From Hybos culiciformis (taxonomy: Eukaryota; Arthropoda; Insecta; Diptera; Hybotidae), in the NCBI GenBank assembly GCA_964007475.1, contig CAXFZM010000036.1, positions 1-64,000 of the forward strand: a stretch of DNA of 64,000 nt, written 5' to 3'. The position numbers were made by a program, and so were the translations under genes. The notes below the pieces were generated by a model. The model did not search any database. It saw only the letters and a list, made by a program, of their open reading frames with translations, and had not been told where the DNA came from. Each line of letters opens with the position of its first letter. Position 1 is the first letter of the stretch. Below are positions 47,010-58,724 of the stretch, piece by piece.

Positions 47010-50000
47010 CATAAAAATTGCACAGAAAGAAGCGTAATTTCTAGACCTTTAATTTAAGCCAAAAACGGAAGTTCTCCGAGGTCTGGAGCCGGAGTAATGA
47101 ACAAAAAACCAGCCCAAAGTCAACATTTTATGGGTTAAAGTTAGGGGGTTTGCTCACCTTATCGTTTATTTCTCCGGATCTAGAAAACCGATTTTCATAA
47201 AAATTGCACAGAAAGAAGCGTAATTTCTAGACCTTTAATTTAAGCCAAAAACGGAAGTTCTCCGAGGTCTAAAGCCGGAGTAATGAACAAAAAACCAGCC
47301 CAAAGTCAACATTTTATGTGTTAAAGTTAGGGGGTTTGCTCACCTTATCGTTTATTTCTCCGGATCTAGAAAACCGATTTTCATAAAAATTGCACAGAAA
47401 GAAGCGTAATTTCTAGACCTTTAATTTAAGCCAAAAACGGAGGTCCGCCGAAGTCTGGAGCCGGAGTAATGAACAAAAAACCAGCCCAAAGTCAACATTT
47501 TATGTGTTAAAGTTACGGGGTTTGCTCACCTTATCGTTTATTTCTCCGGATCTAGAAAACCGATTTTCATAAAAATTGCACAGAAAGAAGCGTAATTTCT
47601 AGACCTTTAATTTAAGCCAAAAACGGAAGTTCTCCGAGGTCTGGAGCCGGAGTAATGAACAAAAAACCAGCCCAAAGTCAACATTTTATGGGTTAAAGTT
47701 AGGGGGTTTGCTCACCTTATCGTTTATTTCTCCGGATCTAGAAAACCGATTTTCATAAAAATTGCACAGAAAGAAGCGTAATTTCTAGACCTTTAATTTA
47801 AGCCAAAAACGGAAGTTCTCCGAGGTCTAAAGCCGGAGTAATGAACAAAAAACCAGCCCAAAGTCAACATTTTATGTGTTAAAGTTAGGGGGTTTGCTCA
47901 CCTTATCGTTTATTTCTCCGGATCTAGAAAACCGATTTTCATAAAAATTGCACAGAAAGAAGCGTAATTTCTAGACCTTTAATTTAAGCCAAAAACGGAG
48001 GTTCTCCGAGGTCTGGAGCCGGAGTAATGAACAAAAAACCAGCCCAAAGTCAACATTTTATGTGTTAAAGTTAGGGGGTTTGCTCACCTTATCGTTTATT
48101 TCTCCGGATCTAGAAAACCGATTTTCATAAAAATTGCACAGAAAGAAGCGTAATTTCTAGACCTTTAATTTAAGCCAAAAACGGAGGTCCGCCGAAGTCT
48201 GGAGCCGGAGTAATGAACAAAAAACCAGCCCAAAGTCAACATTTTATGTGTTAAAGTTAGGGGGTTTGCTCACCTTATCGTTTATTTCTCCGGATCTAGA
48301 AAACCGATTTTCATAAAAATTGCACAGAAAGAAGCGTAATTTCTAGACCTTTAATTTAAGCCAAAAACGGAGGTTCTCCGAGGTCTGGAGCCCGAGTAAT
48401 GAACAAAAAACCAGCCCAAAATCAACATTTTATGGGTTAAAGTTAGGGGGTTTGCTCACCTTATCGTTTATTTCTCCGGATCTAGAAAACCGATTTTCAT
48501 AAAAATTGCACAGAAAGAAGCGTAATTTCTAGACCTTTAATTTAAGCCAAAAACGGAGGTCCGCCGAAGTCTGGAGCCGGAGTAATGAACAAAAAACCAG
48601 CCCAAAGTCAACATTTTATGTGTTAAAGTTAGGGGGTTTGCTCACCTTATCGTTTATTTCTCCGGATCTAGAAAACCGATTTTCATAAAAATTGCACAGA
48701 AAGAAGCGTAATTTCTAGACCTTTAATTTAAGCCAAAAACGGAGGTCCGCCGAAGTCTGGAGCCGGAGTAATGAACAAAAAACCAGCCCAAAGTCAACAT
48801 TTTATGTGTTAAAGTTAGGGGGTTTGCTCACCTTATCGTTTATTTCTCCGGATCTAGCAAACCGATTTTCATAAAAATTGCACAGAAAGAAGCGTAATTT
48901 CTAGACCTTTAATTTAAGCCAAAAACGGAGGTCCGCCGAAGTCTGGAGCCGGAGTAATGAACAAAAAACCAGCCCAAAGTCAACATTTTATGTGTTAAAG
49001 TTAGGGGGTTTGCTCACCTTATCGTTTATTTCTCCGGATCTAGCAAACCGATTTTCATAAAAATTGCACAGAAAGAAGCGTAATTTCTAGACCTTTAATT
49101 TAAGCCAAAAACGGAGGTTGTCCGAGGTCTGGAGCCGGAGTAATGAACAAAAAACCAGCCCAAAGTCAACATTTTATGGGTTAAAGTTAGGGGGTTTGCT
49201 CACCTTATCGTTTATTTCTCCGGATCTAGAAAACCGATTTTCATAAAAATTGCACAGAAAGAAGCGTAATTTCTAGACCTTTAATTTAAGCCAAAAACGG
49301 AAGTTCTCCGAGGTCTAAAGCCGGAGTAATGAACAAAAAACCAGCCCAAAGTCAACATTTTATGTGTTAAAGTTAGGGGGTTTGCTCACCTTATCGTTTA
49401 TTTCTCCGGATCTAGAAAACCGATTTTCATAAAAATTGCACAGAAAGAAGCGTAATTTCTAGACCTTTAATTTAAGCCAAAAACGGAGGTTCTCCGAGGT
49501 CTGGAGCCGGAGTAATGAACAAAAAACCAGCCCAAAGTCAACATTTTATGTGTTAAAGCTAGGGGGTTTGCTCACCTTATCGTTTACTTCTCCGGATCTA
49601 GAAAACCGATTTTCATAAAAATTGCACAGAAAGAAGCGTAATTTCTAGACCTTTAATTTAAGCCAAAAACGGAGGTCCGCCGAAGTCTGGAGCCGGAGTA
49701 ATGAACAAAAAACCAGCCCAAAGTCAACATTTTATGTGTTAAAGTTAGGGGGTTTGCTCACCTTATCGTTTATTTCTCCGGATCTAGCAAACCGATTTTC
49801 ATAAAAATTGCACAGAAAGAAGCGTAATTTCTAGACCTTTAATTTAAGCCAAAAACGGAGGTTCTCCGAGATCTAGAGCCGGAGTAATGAAGAAAAAACC
49901 AGCCCAAAGTCAACATTTTATGTGTTAAAGCTAGGGGGTTTGCTCACCTTATCGTTTACTTCTCCGGATCTAGAAAACCGATTTTCATAAAAATTGCACA

Positions 50001-51102
50001 GAAAGAAGCGTAATTTCTAGACCTTTAATTTAAGCCAAAAACGGAGGTCCGCCGAAGTCTGGAGCCGGAGTAATGAACAAAAAACCAGCCCAAAGTCAAC
50101 ATTTTATGTGTTAAAGTTAGGGGGTTTGCTCACCTTATCGTTTATTTCTCCGGATCTAGCAAACCGATTTTCATAAAAATTGCACAGAAAGAAGCGTAAT
50201 TTCTAGACCTTTAATTTAAGCCAAAAACGGAGGTTGTCCGAGGTCTGGAGCCGGAGTAATGAACAAAAAACCAGCCCAAAGGCAACATTTTATGGGTTAA
50301 AGTTAGGGGGTTTGCTCACCTTATCGTTTATTTCTCCGGATCTAGAAAACCGATTTTCATAAAAATTGCACAGAAAGAAGCGTAATTTCTAGACCTTTAA
50401 TTTAAGCCAAAAACGGAGGTCCGCCGAAGTCTGGAGCAGGAGTAATGAACAAAAAACCAGCCCAAAGTCAACATTTTATGTGTTAAAGTTAGGGGGTTTG
50501 CTCACCTTATCGTTTATTTCTCCGGATCTAGCAAACCGATTTTCATAAAAATTGTACAGATAGAAGCGTAATTTCTAGACCTTTAATATAATCCAAAAAC
50601 GGAGGTTGTCCGAGGTCTGGAGCCGGAGTAATGAACAAAAAACCAGCCCAAAGTCAACATTTTATGGGTTAAAATTAGGGGGTTTGCTCACCTTATCGTT
50701 TATTTCTCCGGATCTAGAAAACAGATTTTCATAAAAATTGCACAGAAAGAAGCGTAATTTCTAGACCTTTAATTTAAGCCAAAAACGGAAGTTCTCCGAG
50801 GTCTAAAGCCGGAGTAATGAACAAAAAACCAGCCCAAAGTCAACATTTTATGTGTTAAAGTTAGGGGGTTTGCTCACCTTATCGTTTATTTCTCCGGATC
50901 TAGAAAAACCGATTTTCATAAAAATTGCACAGAAAGAAGCGTAATTTCTAGACCTTTAATTTAAGCCAAAAACGGAGGTCCGCCGAAGTCTGGAGCCGGA
51001 GTAATGAACAAAAAACCAGCCCAAAGTCAACATTTTATGTGTTAAAGTTAGGGGGTTTGCTCACCTTATCGTTTATTTCTCCGGATCTTGAAAACCGATT
51101 TA
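47010..51102 (+). repeat. Mosaic segment with c-e pairs (M258-M279)
   Basis: The segment runs i, e, b (gttacgggg), i, e, a, b, f, b, b, b, c, e, a/g hybrid, b, g, b, c, b, c, e, b. The i-e-b and a-b-f-b strings come from the 38.3-47.0 kb HOR. The unit at 49428 joins a class a module to the agctaggg and tttacttc marks of class g. The unit at 50544 is the most changed here: ttgtacagatag, aatataatcc, ttaaaatta and aaacagatt. The final unit ends ggatcttgaaaacc, which leads into the next HOR. Confidence 0.78.
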
Positions 51103-53146
51103 CATAAAAATTGCACAGAAAGAAGCGTAATTTCTAGACCTTTAATTTAAGCCAAAAACGGGGGTTCTCCGAGGTCTGGAGCCGGAGTAATGAACAAAAA
51201 ACCAGCCCAAAGTCAACATTTTATGTGTTAAAGTTAGGGGGTTTGCTCACCTTATCGTTTATTTCTCCGGATCTAGAAAACCGATTTTCATAAAAATTGC
51301 ACAGAAAGAAGCGTAATTTCTAGACCTTTAATTTAAGCCAAAAACGGAGGTTCTCCGAGGTCTAGAGCCGGAGTAATGAACAAAAAACCAGCCCAAAGTC
51401 AACATTTTATGTGTTAAAGCTAGGGGGTTTGCTCACCTTATCATTTACTTCTCCGGATCTAGAAAACCGATTTTCATAAAAATTGCACAGAAAGAAGCGT
51501 AATTTCTAGACCTTTAATTTAAGCCAAAAACGGAGGTCCGCCGAAGTCTGGAGCCGGAGTAATGAACAAAAAACCAGCCCAAAGTCAACATTTTATGTGT
51601 TAAAGTTAGGGGGTTTGCTCACCTTATCGTTTATTTCTCCGGATCTAGCAAACCGATTTCATAAAAATTGCACAGATAGAAGCGTAATTTCTAGACCTTT
51701 AATTTAAGCCAAAAACGGAGGTTGTCCGAGGTCTGGAGCCGGAGTAATGAACAAAAAACCAGCCCAAAGTCAACATTTTATGGGTTAAAGTTAGGGGGTT
51801 TGCTCACCTTATCGTTTATTTCTCCGGATCTAGAAAACCGATTTTCATAAAAATTGCACAGAAAGAAGCGTAATTTCCAGACCTTTAATTTAAGCCAAAA
51901 ACGGAAGTTCTCCGAGGTCTAAAGCCGGAGTAATGAACAAAAAACCAGCCCAAAGTCAACATTTTATGTGTTAAAGTTAGGGGGTTTGCTCACCTTATCG
52001 TTTATTTCTCCGGATCTAGAAAACCGATTTTCATAAAAATTGCACAGAAAGAAGCGTAATTTCTAGACCTTTAATTTAAGCCAAAAACGGAGGTCCGCCG
52101 AAGTCTGGAGCCGGAGTAATGAACAAAAAACCAGCCCAAAGTCAACATTTTATGTGTTAAAGTTAGGGGGTTTGCTCACCTTATCGTTTATTTCTCCGGA
52201 TCTAGAAACCGATTTTCATAAAAATTGCATAGAAAGAAGCGTAATTTCTAGACCTTTAATTTAAGCCAAAAACGGAGGTTCTCCGAGGTCTGGAGCCCGA
52301 GTAATGAACAAAAAAACCAGCCCAAAGTCAACATTTTATGTGTTAAAGTTAGGGGGTTTGCTCACCTTATCGTTTATTTCTCCGGATCTAGAAAACCGAT
52401 TTTCATAAAAATTGCACAGAAAGAAGCGTAATTTCTAGACCTTTAATTTAAGCCAAAAACGGAAGTTCTCCGAGGTCTTAAGCCGGAGTAATGAACAAAA
52501 AACCAGCCCAAAGTCAACATTTTATGTGTTAAAGTTAGGGGGTTTGCTCACCTTATCGTTTATTTCTCGGATCTAGAAAACCGATTTTCATAAAAATTGC
52601 ACAGAAAGAAGCGTAATTTCTAGACCTTTAATTTAAGCCAAAAACGGAGGTCCGCCGAAGTCTGGAGCCGGAGTAATGAACAAAAAACCAGCCCAAAGTC
52701 AACATTTTATGTGTTAAAGTTAGGGGGTTTGCTCACCTTATCGTTTATTTCTCCGGATCTAGAAAACCGATTTTCATAAAAATTGCACAGAAAGAAGCGT
52801 AATTTCTAGACCTTTAATTTAAGCCAAAAACGGAAGTTCTCCGAGGTCTTAAGCCGGAGTAATGAACAAAAAACCAGCCCAAAGTCAACATTTTATGGGT
52901 TAAAGTTAGGGGGTTTGCTCACCTTATCGTTTATTTCTCCGGATCTAGAAAACCGATTTTCATAAAAATTGCACAGAAAGAAGCGTAATTTCTAGACCTT
53001 TAATTTAAGCCAAAAACGGAAGTTCTCCGAGGTCTTAAGCCGGAGTAATGAACAAAAAACCAGCCCAAAGTCAACATTTTATGTGTTAAAGTTAGGGGGT
53101 TTGCTCACCTTATCGTTTATTTCTCCGGATCTTGAAAACCGATTTA
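51103..53146 (+). repeat. Growing HOR, 11-monomer copy (M280-M290)
   Basis: The order is h, g (ttatcattta), b (agcaaacc), c (agatagaag), e (tttccagacc), b, f (gcatagaaag), d, b, d, d ending ggatcttgaaaacc. The length is 2044 bp. It carries four private one-base indels between 51650 and 52590 that the following three copies lack. The c unit here has the normal gagccggagtaatg and not the gcgggataattaac of the later copies. Confidence 0.88.
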
Positions 53147-55749
53147 CATAAAAATTGCACAGAAAGAAGCGTAATTTCTAGACCTTTAATTTAAGCCAAA
53201 AACGGGGGTTCTCCGAGGTCTGGAGCCGGAGTAATGAACAAAAAACCAGCCCAAAGTCAACATTTTATGTGTTAAAGTTAGGGGGTTTGCTCACCTTATC
53301 GTTTATTTCTCCGGATCTAGAAAACCGATTTTCATAAAAATTGCACAGAAAGAAGCGTAATTTCTAGACCTTTAATTTAAGCCAAAAACGGAGGTTCTCC
53401 GAGGTCTAGAGCCGGAGTAATGAACAAAAAACCAGCCCAAAGTCAACATTTTATGTGTTAAAGCTAGGGGGTTTGCTCACCTTATCATTTACTTCTCCGG
53501 ATCTAGAAAACCGATTTTCATAAAAATTGCACAGAAAGAAGCGTAATTTCTAGACCTTTAATTTAAGCCAAAAACGGAGGTCCGCCGAAGTCTGGAGCCG
53601 GAGTAATGAACAAAAAACCAGCCCAAAGTCAACATTTTATGTGTTAAAGTTAGGGGGTTTGCTCACCTTATCGTTTATTTCTCCGGATCTAGCAAACCGA
53701 TTTTCATAAAAATTGCACAGATAGAAGCGTAATTTCTAGACCTTTAATTTAAGCCAAAAACGGAGGTTGTCCGAGGTCTGGAGCGGGATAATTAACAAAA
53801 AACCAGCCCAAAGTCAACATTTTATGGGTTAAAGTTAGGGGGTTTGCTCACCTTATCGTTTATTTCTCCGGATCTAGAAAACCGATTTTCATAAAAATTG
53901 CACAGAAAGAAGCGTAATTTCCAGACCTTTAATTTAAGCCAAAAACGGAAGTTCTCCGAGGTCTAAAGCCGGAGTAATGAACAAAAAACCAGCCCAAAGT
54001 CAACATTTTATGTGTTAAAGTTAGGGGGTTTGCTCACCTTATCGTTTATTTCTCCGGATCTAGAAAACCGATTTTCATAAAATTTGCACAGAAAGAAGCG
54101 TAATTTCTAGACCTTTAATTTAAGCCAAAAACGGAGGTCCGCCGAAGTCTGGAGCCGGAGTAATGAACAAAAAACCAGCCCAAAGTCAACATTTTATGTG
54201 TTAAAGTTAGGGGGTTTGCTCACCTTATCGTTTATTTCTCCGGATCTAGCAAACCGATTTTCATAAAAATTGCACAGATAGAAGCGTAATTTCTAGACCT
54301 TTAATTTAAGCCAAAAACGGAGGTTGTCCGAGGTCTGGAGCCGGAGTAATGAACAAAAAACCAGCCCAAAGTCAACATTTTATGGGTTAAAGTTAGGGGG
54401 TTTGCTCACCTTATCGTTTATTTCTCCGGATCTAGAAAACCGATTTTCATAAAAATTGCACAGAAAGAAGCGTAATTTCCAGACCTTTAATTTAAGCCAA
54501 AAACGGAAGTTCTCCGAGGTCTAAAGCCGGAGTAATGAACAAAAAACCAGCCCAAAGTCAACATTTTATGTGTTAAAGTTAGGGGGTTTGCTCACCTTAT
54601 CGTTTATTTCTCCGGATCTAGAAAACCGATTTTCATAAAAATTGCACAGAAAGAAGCGTAATTTCTAGACCTTTAATTTAAGCCAAAAACGGAGGTCCGC
54701 CGAAGTCTGGAGCCGGAGTAATGAACAAAAAACCAGCCCAAAGTCAACATTTTATGTGTTAAAGTTAGGGGGTTTGCTCACCTTATCGTTTATTTCTCCG
54801 GATCTAGAAAACCGATTTTCATAAAAATTGCATAGAAAGAAGCGTAATTTCTAGACCTTTAATTTAAGCCAAAAACGGAGGTTCTCCGAGGTCTGGAGCC
54901 CGAGTAATGAACAAAAAACCAGCCCAAAGTCAACATTTTATGTGTTAAAGTTAGGGGGTTTGCTCACCTTATCGTTTATTTCTCCGGATCTAGAAAACCG
55001 ATTTTCATAAAAATTGCACAGAAAGAAGCGTAATTTCTAGACCTTTAATTTAAGCCAAAAACGGAAGTTCTCCGAGGTCTTAAGCCGGAGTAATGAACAA
55101 AAAACCAGCCCAAAGTCAACATTTTATGTGTTAAAGTTAGGGGGTTTGCTCACCTTATCGTTTATTTCTCCGGATCTAGAAAACCGATTTTCATAAAAAT
55201 TGCACAGAAAGAAGCGTAATTTCTAGACCTTTAATTTAAGCCAAAAACGGAGGTCCGCCGAAGTCTGGAGCCGGAGTAATGAACAAAAAACCAGCCCAAA
55301 GTCAACATTTTATGTGTTAAAGTTAGGGGGTTTGCTCACCTTATCGTTTATTTCTCCGGATCTAGAAAACCGATTTTCATAAAAATTGCACAGAAAGAAG
55401 CGTAATTTCTAGACCTTTAATTTAAGCCAAAAACGGAAGTTCTCCGAGGTCTTAAGCCGGAGTAATGAACAAAAAACCAGCCCAAAGTCAACATTTTATG
55501 GGTTAAAGTTAGGGGGTTTGCTCACCTTATCGTTTATTTCTCCGGATCTAGAAAACCGATTTTCATAAAAATTGCACAGAAAGAAGCGTAATTTCTAGAC
55601 CTTTAATTTAAGCCAAAAACGGAAGTTCTCCGAGGTCTTAAGCCGGAGTAATGAACAAAAAACCAGCCCAAAGTCAACATTTTATGTGTTAAAGTTAGGG
55701 GGTTTGCTCACCTTATCGTTTATTTCTCCGGATCTTGAAAACCGATTTA
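53147..55749 (+). repeat. Growing HOR, 14-monomer copy (M291-M304)
   Basis: This is the 11-monomer series plus an extra b-c-e triplet. The c unit at 53705 has gcgggataattaac, and the b unit at 54076 has aaaatttgcac and ends agcaaacc. A second c-e pair follows at 54262-54633. The length is 2603 bp, set by ggatcttgaaaacc marks at 53125 and 55728. Confidence 0.88.
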
Positions 55750-58724
55750 CATAAAAATTGCACAGAAAGAAGCGTAATTTCTAGACCTTTAATTTAAGCC
55801 AAAAACGGGGGTTCTCCGAGGTCTGGAGCCGGAGTAATGAACAAAAAACCAGCCCAAAGTCAACATTTTATGTGTTAAAGTTAGGGGGTTTGCTCACCTT
55901 ATCGTTTATTTCTCCGGATCTAGAAAACCGATTTTCATAAAAATTGCACAGAAAGAAGCGTAATTTCTAGACCTTTAATTTAAGCCAAAAACGGAGGTTC
56001 TCCGAGGTCTAGAGCCGGAGTAATGAACAAAAAACCAGCCCAAAGTCAACATTTTATGTGTTAAAGCTAGGGGGTTTGCTCACCTTATCATTTACTTCTC
56101 CGGATCTAGAAAACCGATTTTCATAAAAATTGCACAGAAAGAAGCGTAATTTCTAGACCTTTAATTTAAGCCAAAAACGGAGGTCCGCCGAAGTCTGGAG
56201 CCGGAGTAATGAACAAAAAACCAGCCCAAAGTCAACATTTTATGTGTTAAAGTTAGGGGGTTTGCTCACCTTATCGTTTATTTCTCCGGATCTAGCAAAC
56301 CGATTTTCATAAAAATTGCACAGATAGAAGCGTAATTTCTAGACCTTTAATTTAAGCCAAAAACGGAGGTTGTCCGAGGTCTGGAGCGGGATAATTAACA
56401 AAAAACCAGCCCAAAGTCAACATTTTATGGGTTAAAGTTAGGGGGTTTGCTCACCTTATCGTTTATTTCTCCGGATCTAGAAAACCGATTTTCATAAAAA
56501 TTGCACAGAAAGAAGCGTAATTTCCAGACCTTTAATTTAAGCCAAAAACGGAAGTTCTCCGAGGTCTAAAGCCGGAGTAATGAACAAAAAACCAGCCCAA
56601 AGTCAACATTTTATGTGTTAAAGTTAGGGGGTTTGCTCACCTTATCGTTTATTTCTCCGGATCTAGAAAACCGATTTTCATAAAATTTGCACAGAAAGAA
56701 GCGTAATTTCTAGACCTTTAATTTAAGCCAAAAACGGAGGTCCGCCGAAGTCTGGAGCCGGAGTAATGAACAAAAAACCAGCCCAAAGTCAACATTTTAT
56801 GTGTTAAAGTTAGGGGGTTTGCTCACCTTATCGTTTATTTCTCCGGATCTAGAAAACCGATTTTCATAAAAATTGCATAGAAAGAAGCGTAATTTCTAGA
56901 CCTTTAATTTAAGCCAAAAACGGAGGTTCTCCGAGGTCTGGAGCCCGAGTAATGAACAAAAAACCAGCCCAAAGTCAACATTTTATGTGTTAAAGTTAGG
57001 GGGTTTGCTCACCTTATCGTTTATTTCTCCGGATCTAGAAAACCGATTTTCATAAAAATTGCACAGAAAGAAGCGTAATTTCTAGACCTTTAATTTAAGC
57101 CAAAAACGGAAGTTCTCCGAGGTCTTAAGCCGGAGTAATGAACAAAAAACCAGCCCAAAGTCAACATTTTATGTGTTAAAGTTAGGGGGTTTGCTCACCT
57201 TATCGTTTATTTCTCCGGATCTAGAAAACCGATTTTCATAAAAATTGCACAGAAAGAAGCGTAATTTCTAGACCTTTAATTTAAGCCAAAAACGGAGGTC
57301 CGCCGAAGTCTGGAGCCGGAGTAATGAACAAAAAACCAGCCCAAAGTCAACATTTTATGTGTTAAAGTTAGGGGGTTTGCTCACCTTATCGTTTATTTCT
57401 CCGGATCTAGAAAACCGATTTTCATAAAAATTGCACAGAAAGAAGCGTAATTTCTAGACCTTTAATTTAAGCCAAAAACGGAAGTTCTCCGAGGTCTTAA
57501 GCCGGAGTAATGAACAAAAAACCAGCCCAAAGTCAACATTTTATGGGTTAAAGTTAGGGGGTTTGCTCACCTTATCGTTTATTTCTCCGGATCTAGAAAA
57601 CCGATTTTCATAAAAATTGCACAGAAAGAAGCGTAATTTCTAGACCTTTAATTTAAGCCAAAAACGGAAGTTCTCCGAGGTCTTAAGCCGGAGTAATGAA
57701 CAAAAAACCAGCCCAAAGTCAACATTTTATGTGTTAAAGTTAGGGGGTTTGCCCACCTTATCGTTTATTTCTCCGGATCTAGAAAACCGATTTTCATAAA
57801 AATTGCACAGAAAGAAGCGTAATTTCTAGACCTTTAATTTAAGCCAAAAACGGAGGTCCGCCGAAGTCTGGAGCCGGAGTAATGAACAAAAAACCAGCCC
57901 AAAGTCAACATTTTATGTGTTAAAGTTAGGGGGTTTGCTCACCTTATCGTTTATTTCTCCGGATCTAGAAAACCGATTTTCATAAAAATTGCACAGAAAG
58001 AAGCGTAATTTCTAGACCTTTAATTTAAGCCAAAAACGGAAGTTCTCCGAGGTCTTAAGCCGGAGTAATGAACAAAAAACCAGCCCAAAGTCAACATTTT
58101 ATGTGTTAAAGTTAGGGGGTTTGCTCACCTTATCGTTTATTTCTCCGGATCTAGAAAACCGATTTTCATAAAAATTGCACAGAAAGAAGCGTAATTTCTA
58201 GACCTTTAATTTAAGCCAAAAACGGAGGTCCGCCGAAGTCTGGAGCCGGAGTAATGAACAAAAAACCAGCCCAAAGTCAACATTTTATGTGTTAAAGTTA
58301 GGGGGTTTGCTCACCTTATCGTTTATTTCTCCGGATCTAGAAAACCGATTTTCATAAAAATTGCACAGAAAGAAGCGTAATTTCTAGACCTTTAATTTAA
58401 GCCAAAAACGGAAGTTCTCCGAGGTCTTAAGCCGGAGTAATGAACAAAAAACCAGCCCAAAGTCAACATTTTATGGGTTAAAGTTAGGGGGTTTGCTCAC
58501 CTTATCGTTTATTTCTCCGGATCTAGAAAACCGATTTTCATAAAAATTGCACAGAAAGAAGCGTAATTTCTAGACCTTTAATTTAAGCCAAAAACGGAAG
58601 TTCTCCGAGGTCTTAAGCCGGAGTAATGAACAAAAAACCAGCCCAAAGTCAACATTTTATGTGTTAAAGTTAGGGGGTTTGCTCACCTTATCGTTTATTT
58701 CTCCGGATCTTGAAAACCGATTTA
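55750..58724 (+). repeat. Growing HOR, 16-monomer copy (M305-M320)
   Basis: The order is h, g, b, c (gcgggataattaac), e, b (aaaatttgcac), f, d, b, d, d (tttgcccacc), b, d, b, d, d ending ggatcttgaaaacc. Compared with the previous copy it lacks the extra b-c-e triplet but has five more b/d units near its end. The length is 2975 bp. Confidence 0.88.

Noticed and set aside
54294..54665. Minus-strand open stretch of about 120 codons across the tttccagacc unit; similar stretches occur where tttatagacc removes the recurrent stop
   Set aside because: It contains no ATG in frame, exists only because of the 186-bp periodicity and one lost stop, and has no coding signal beyond the satellite itself.
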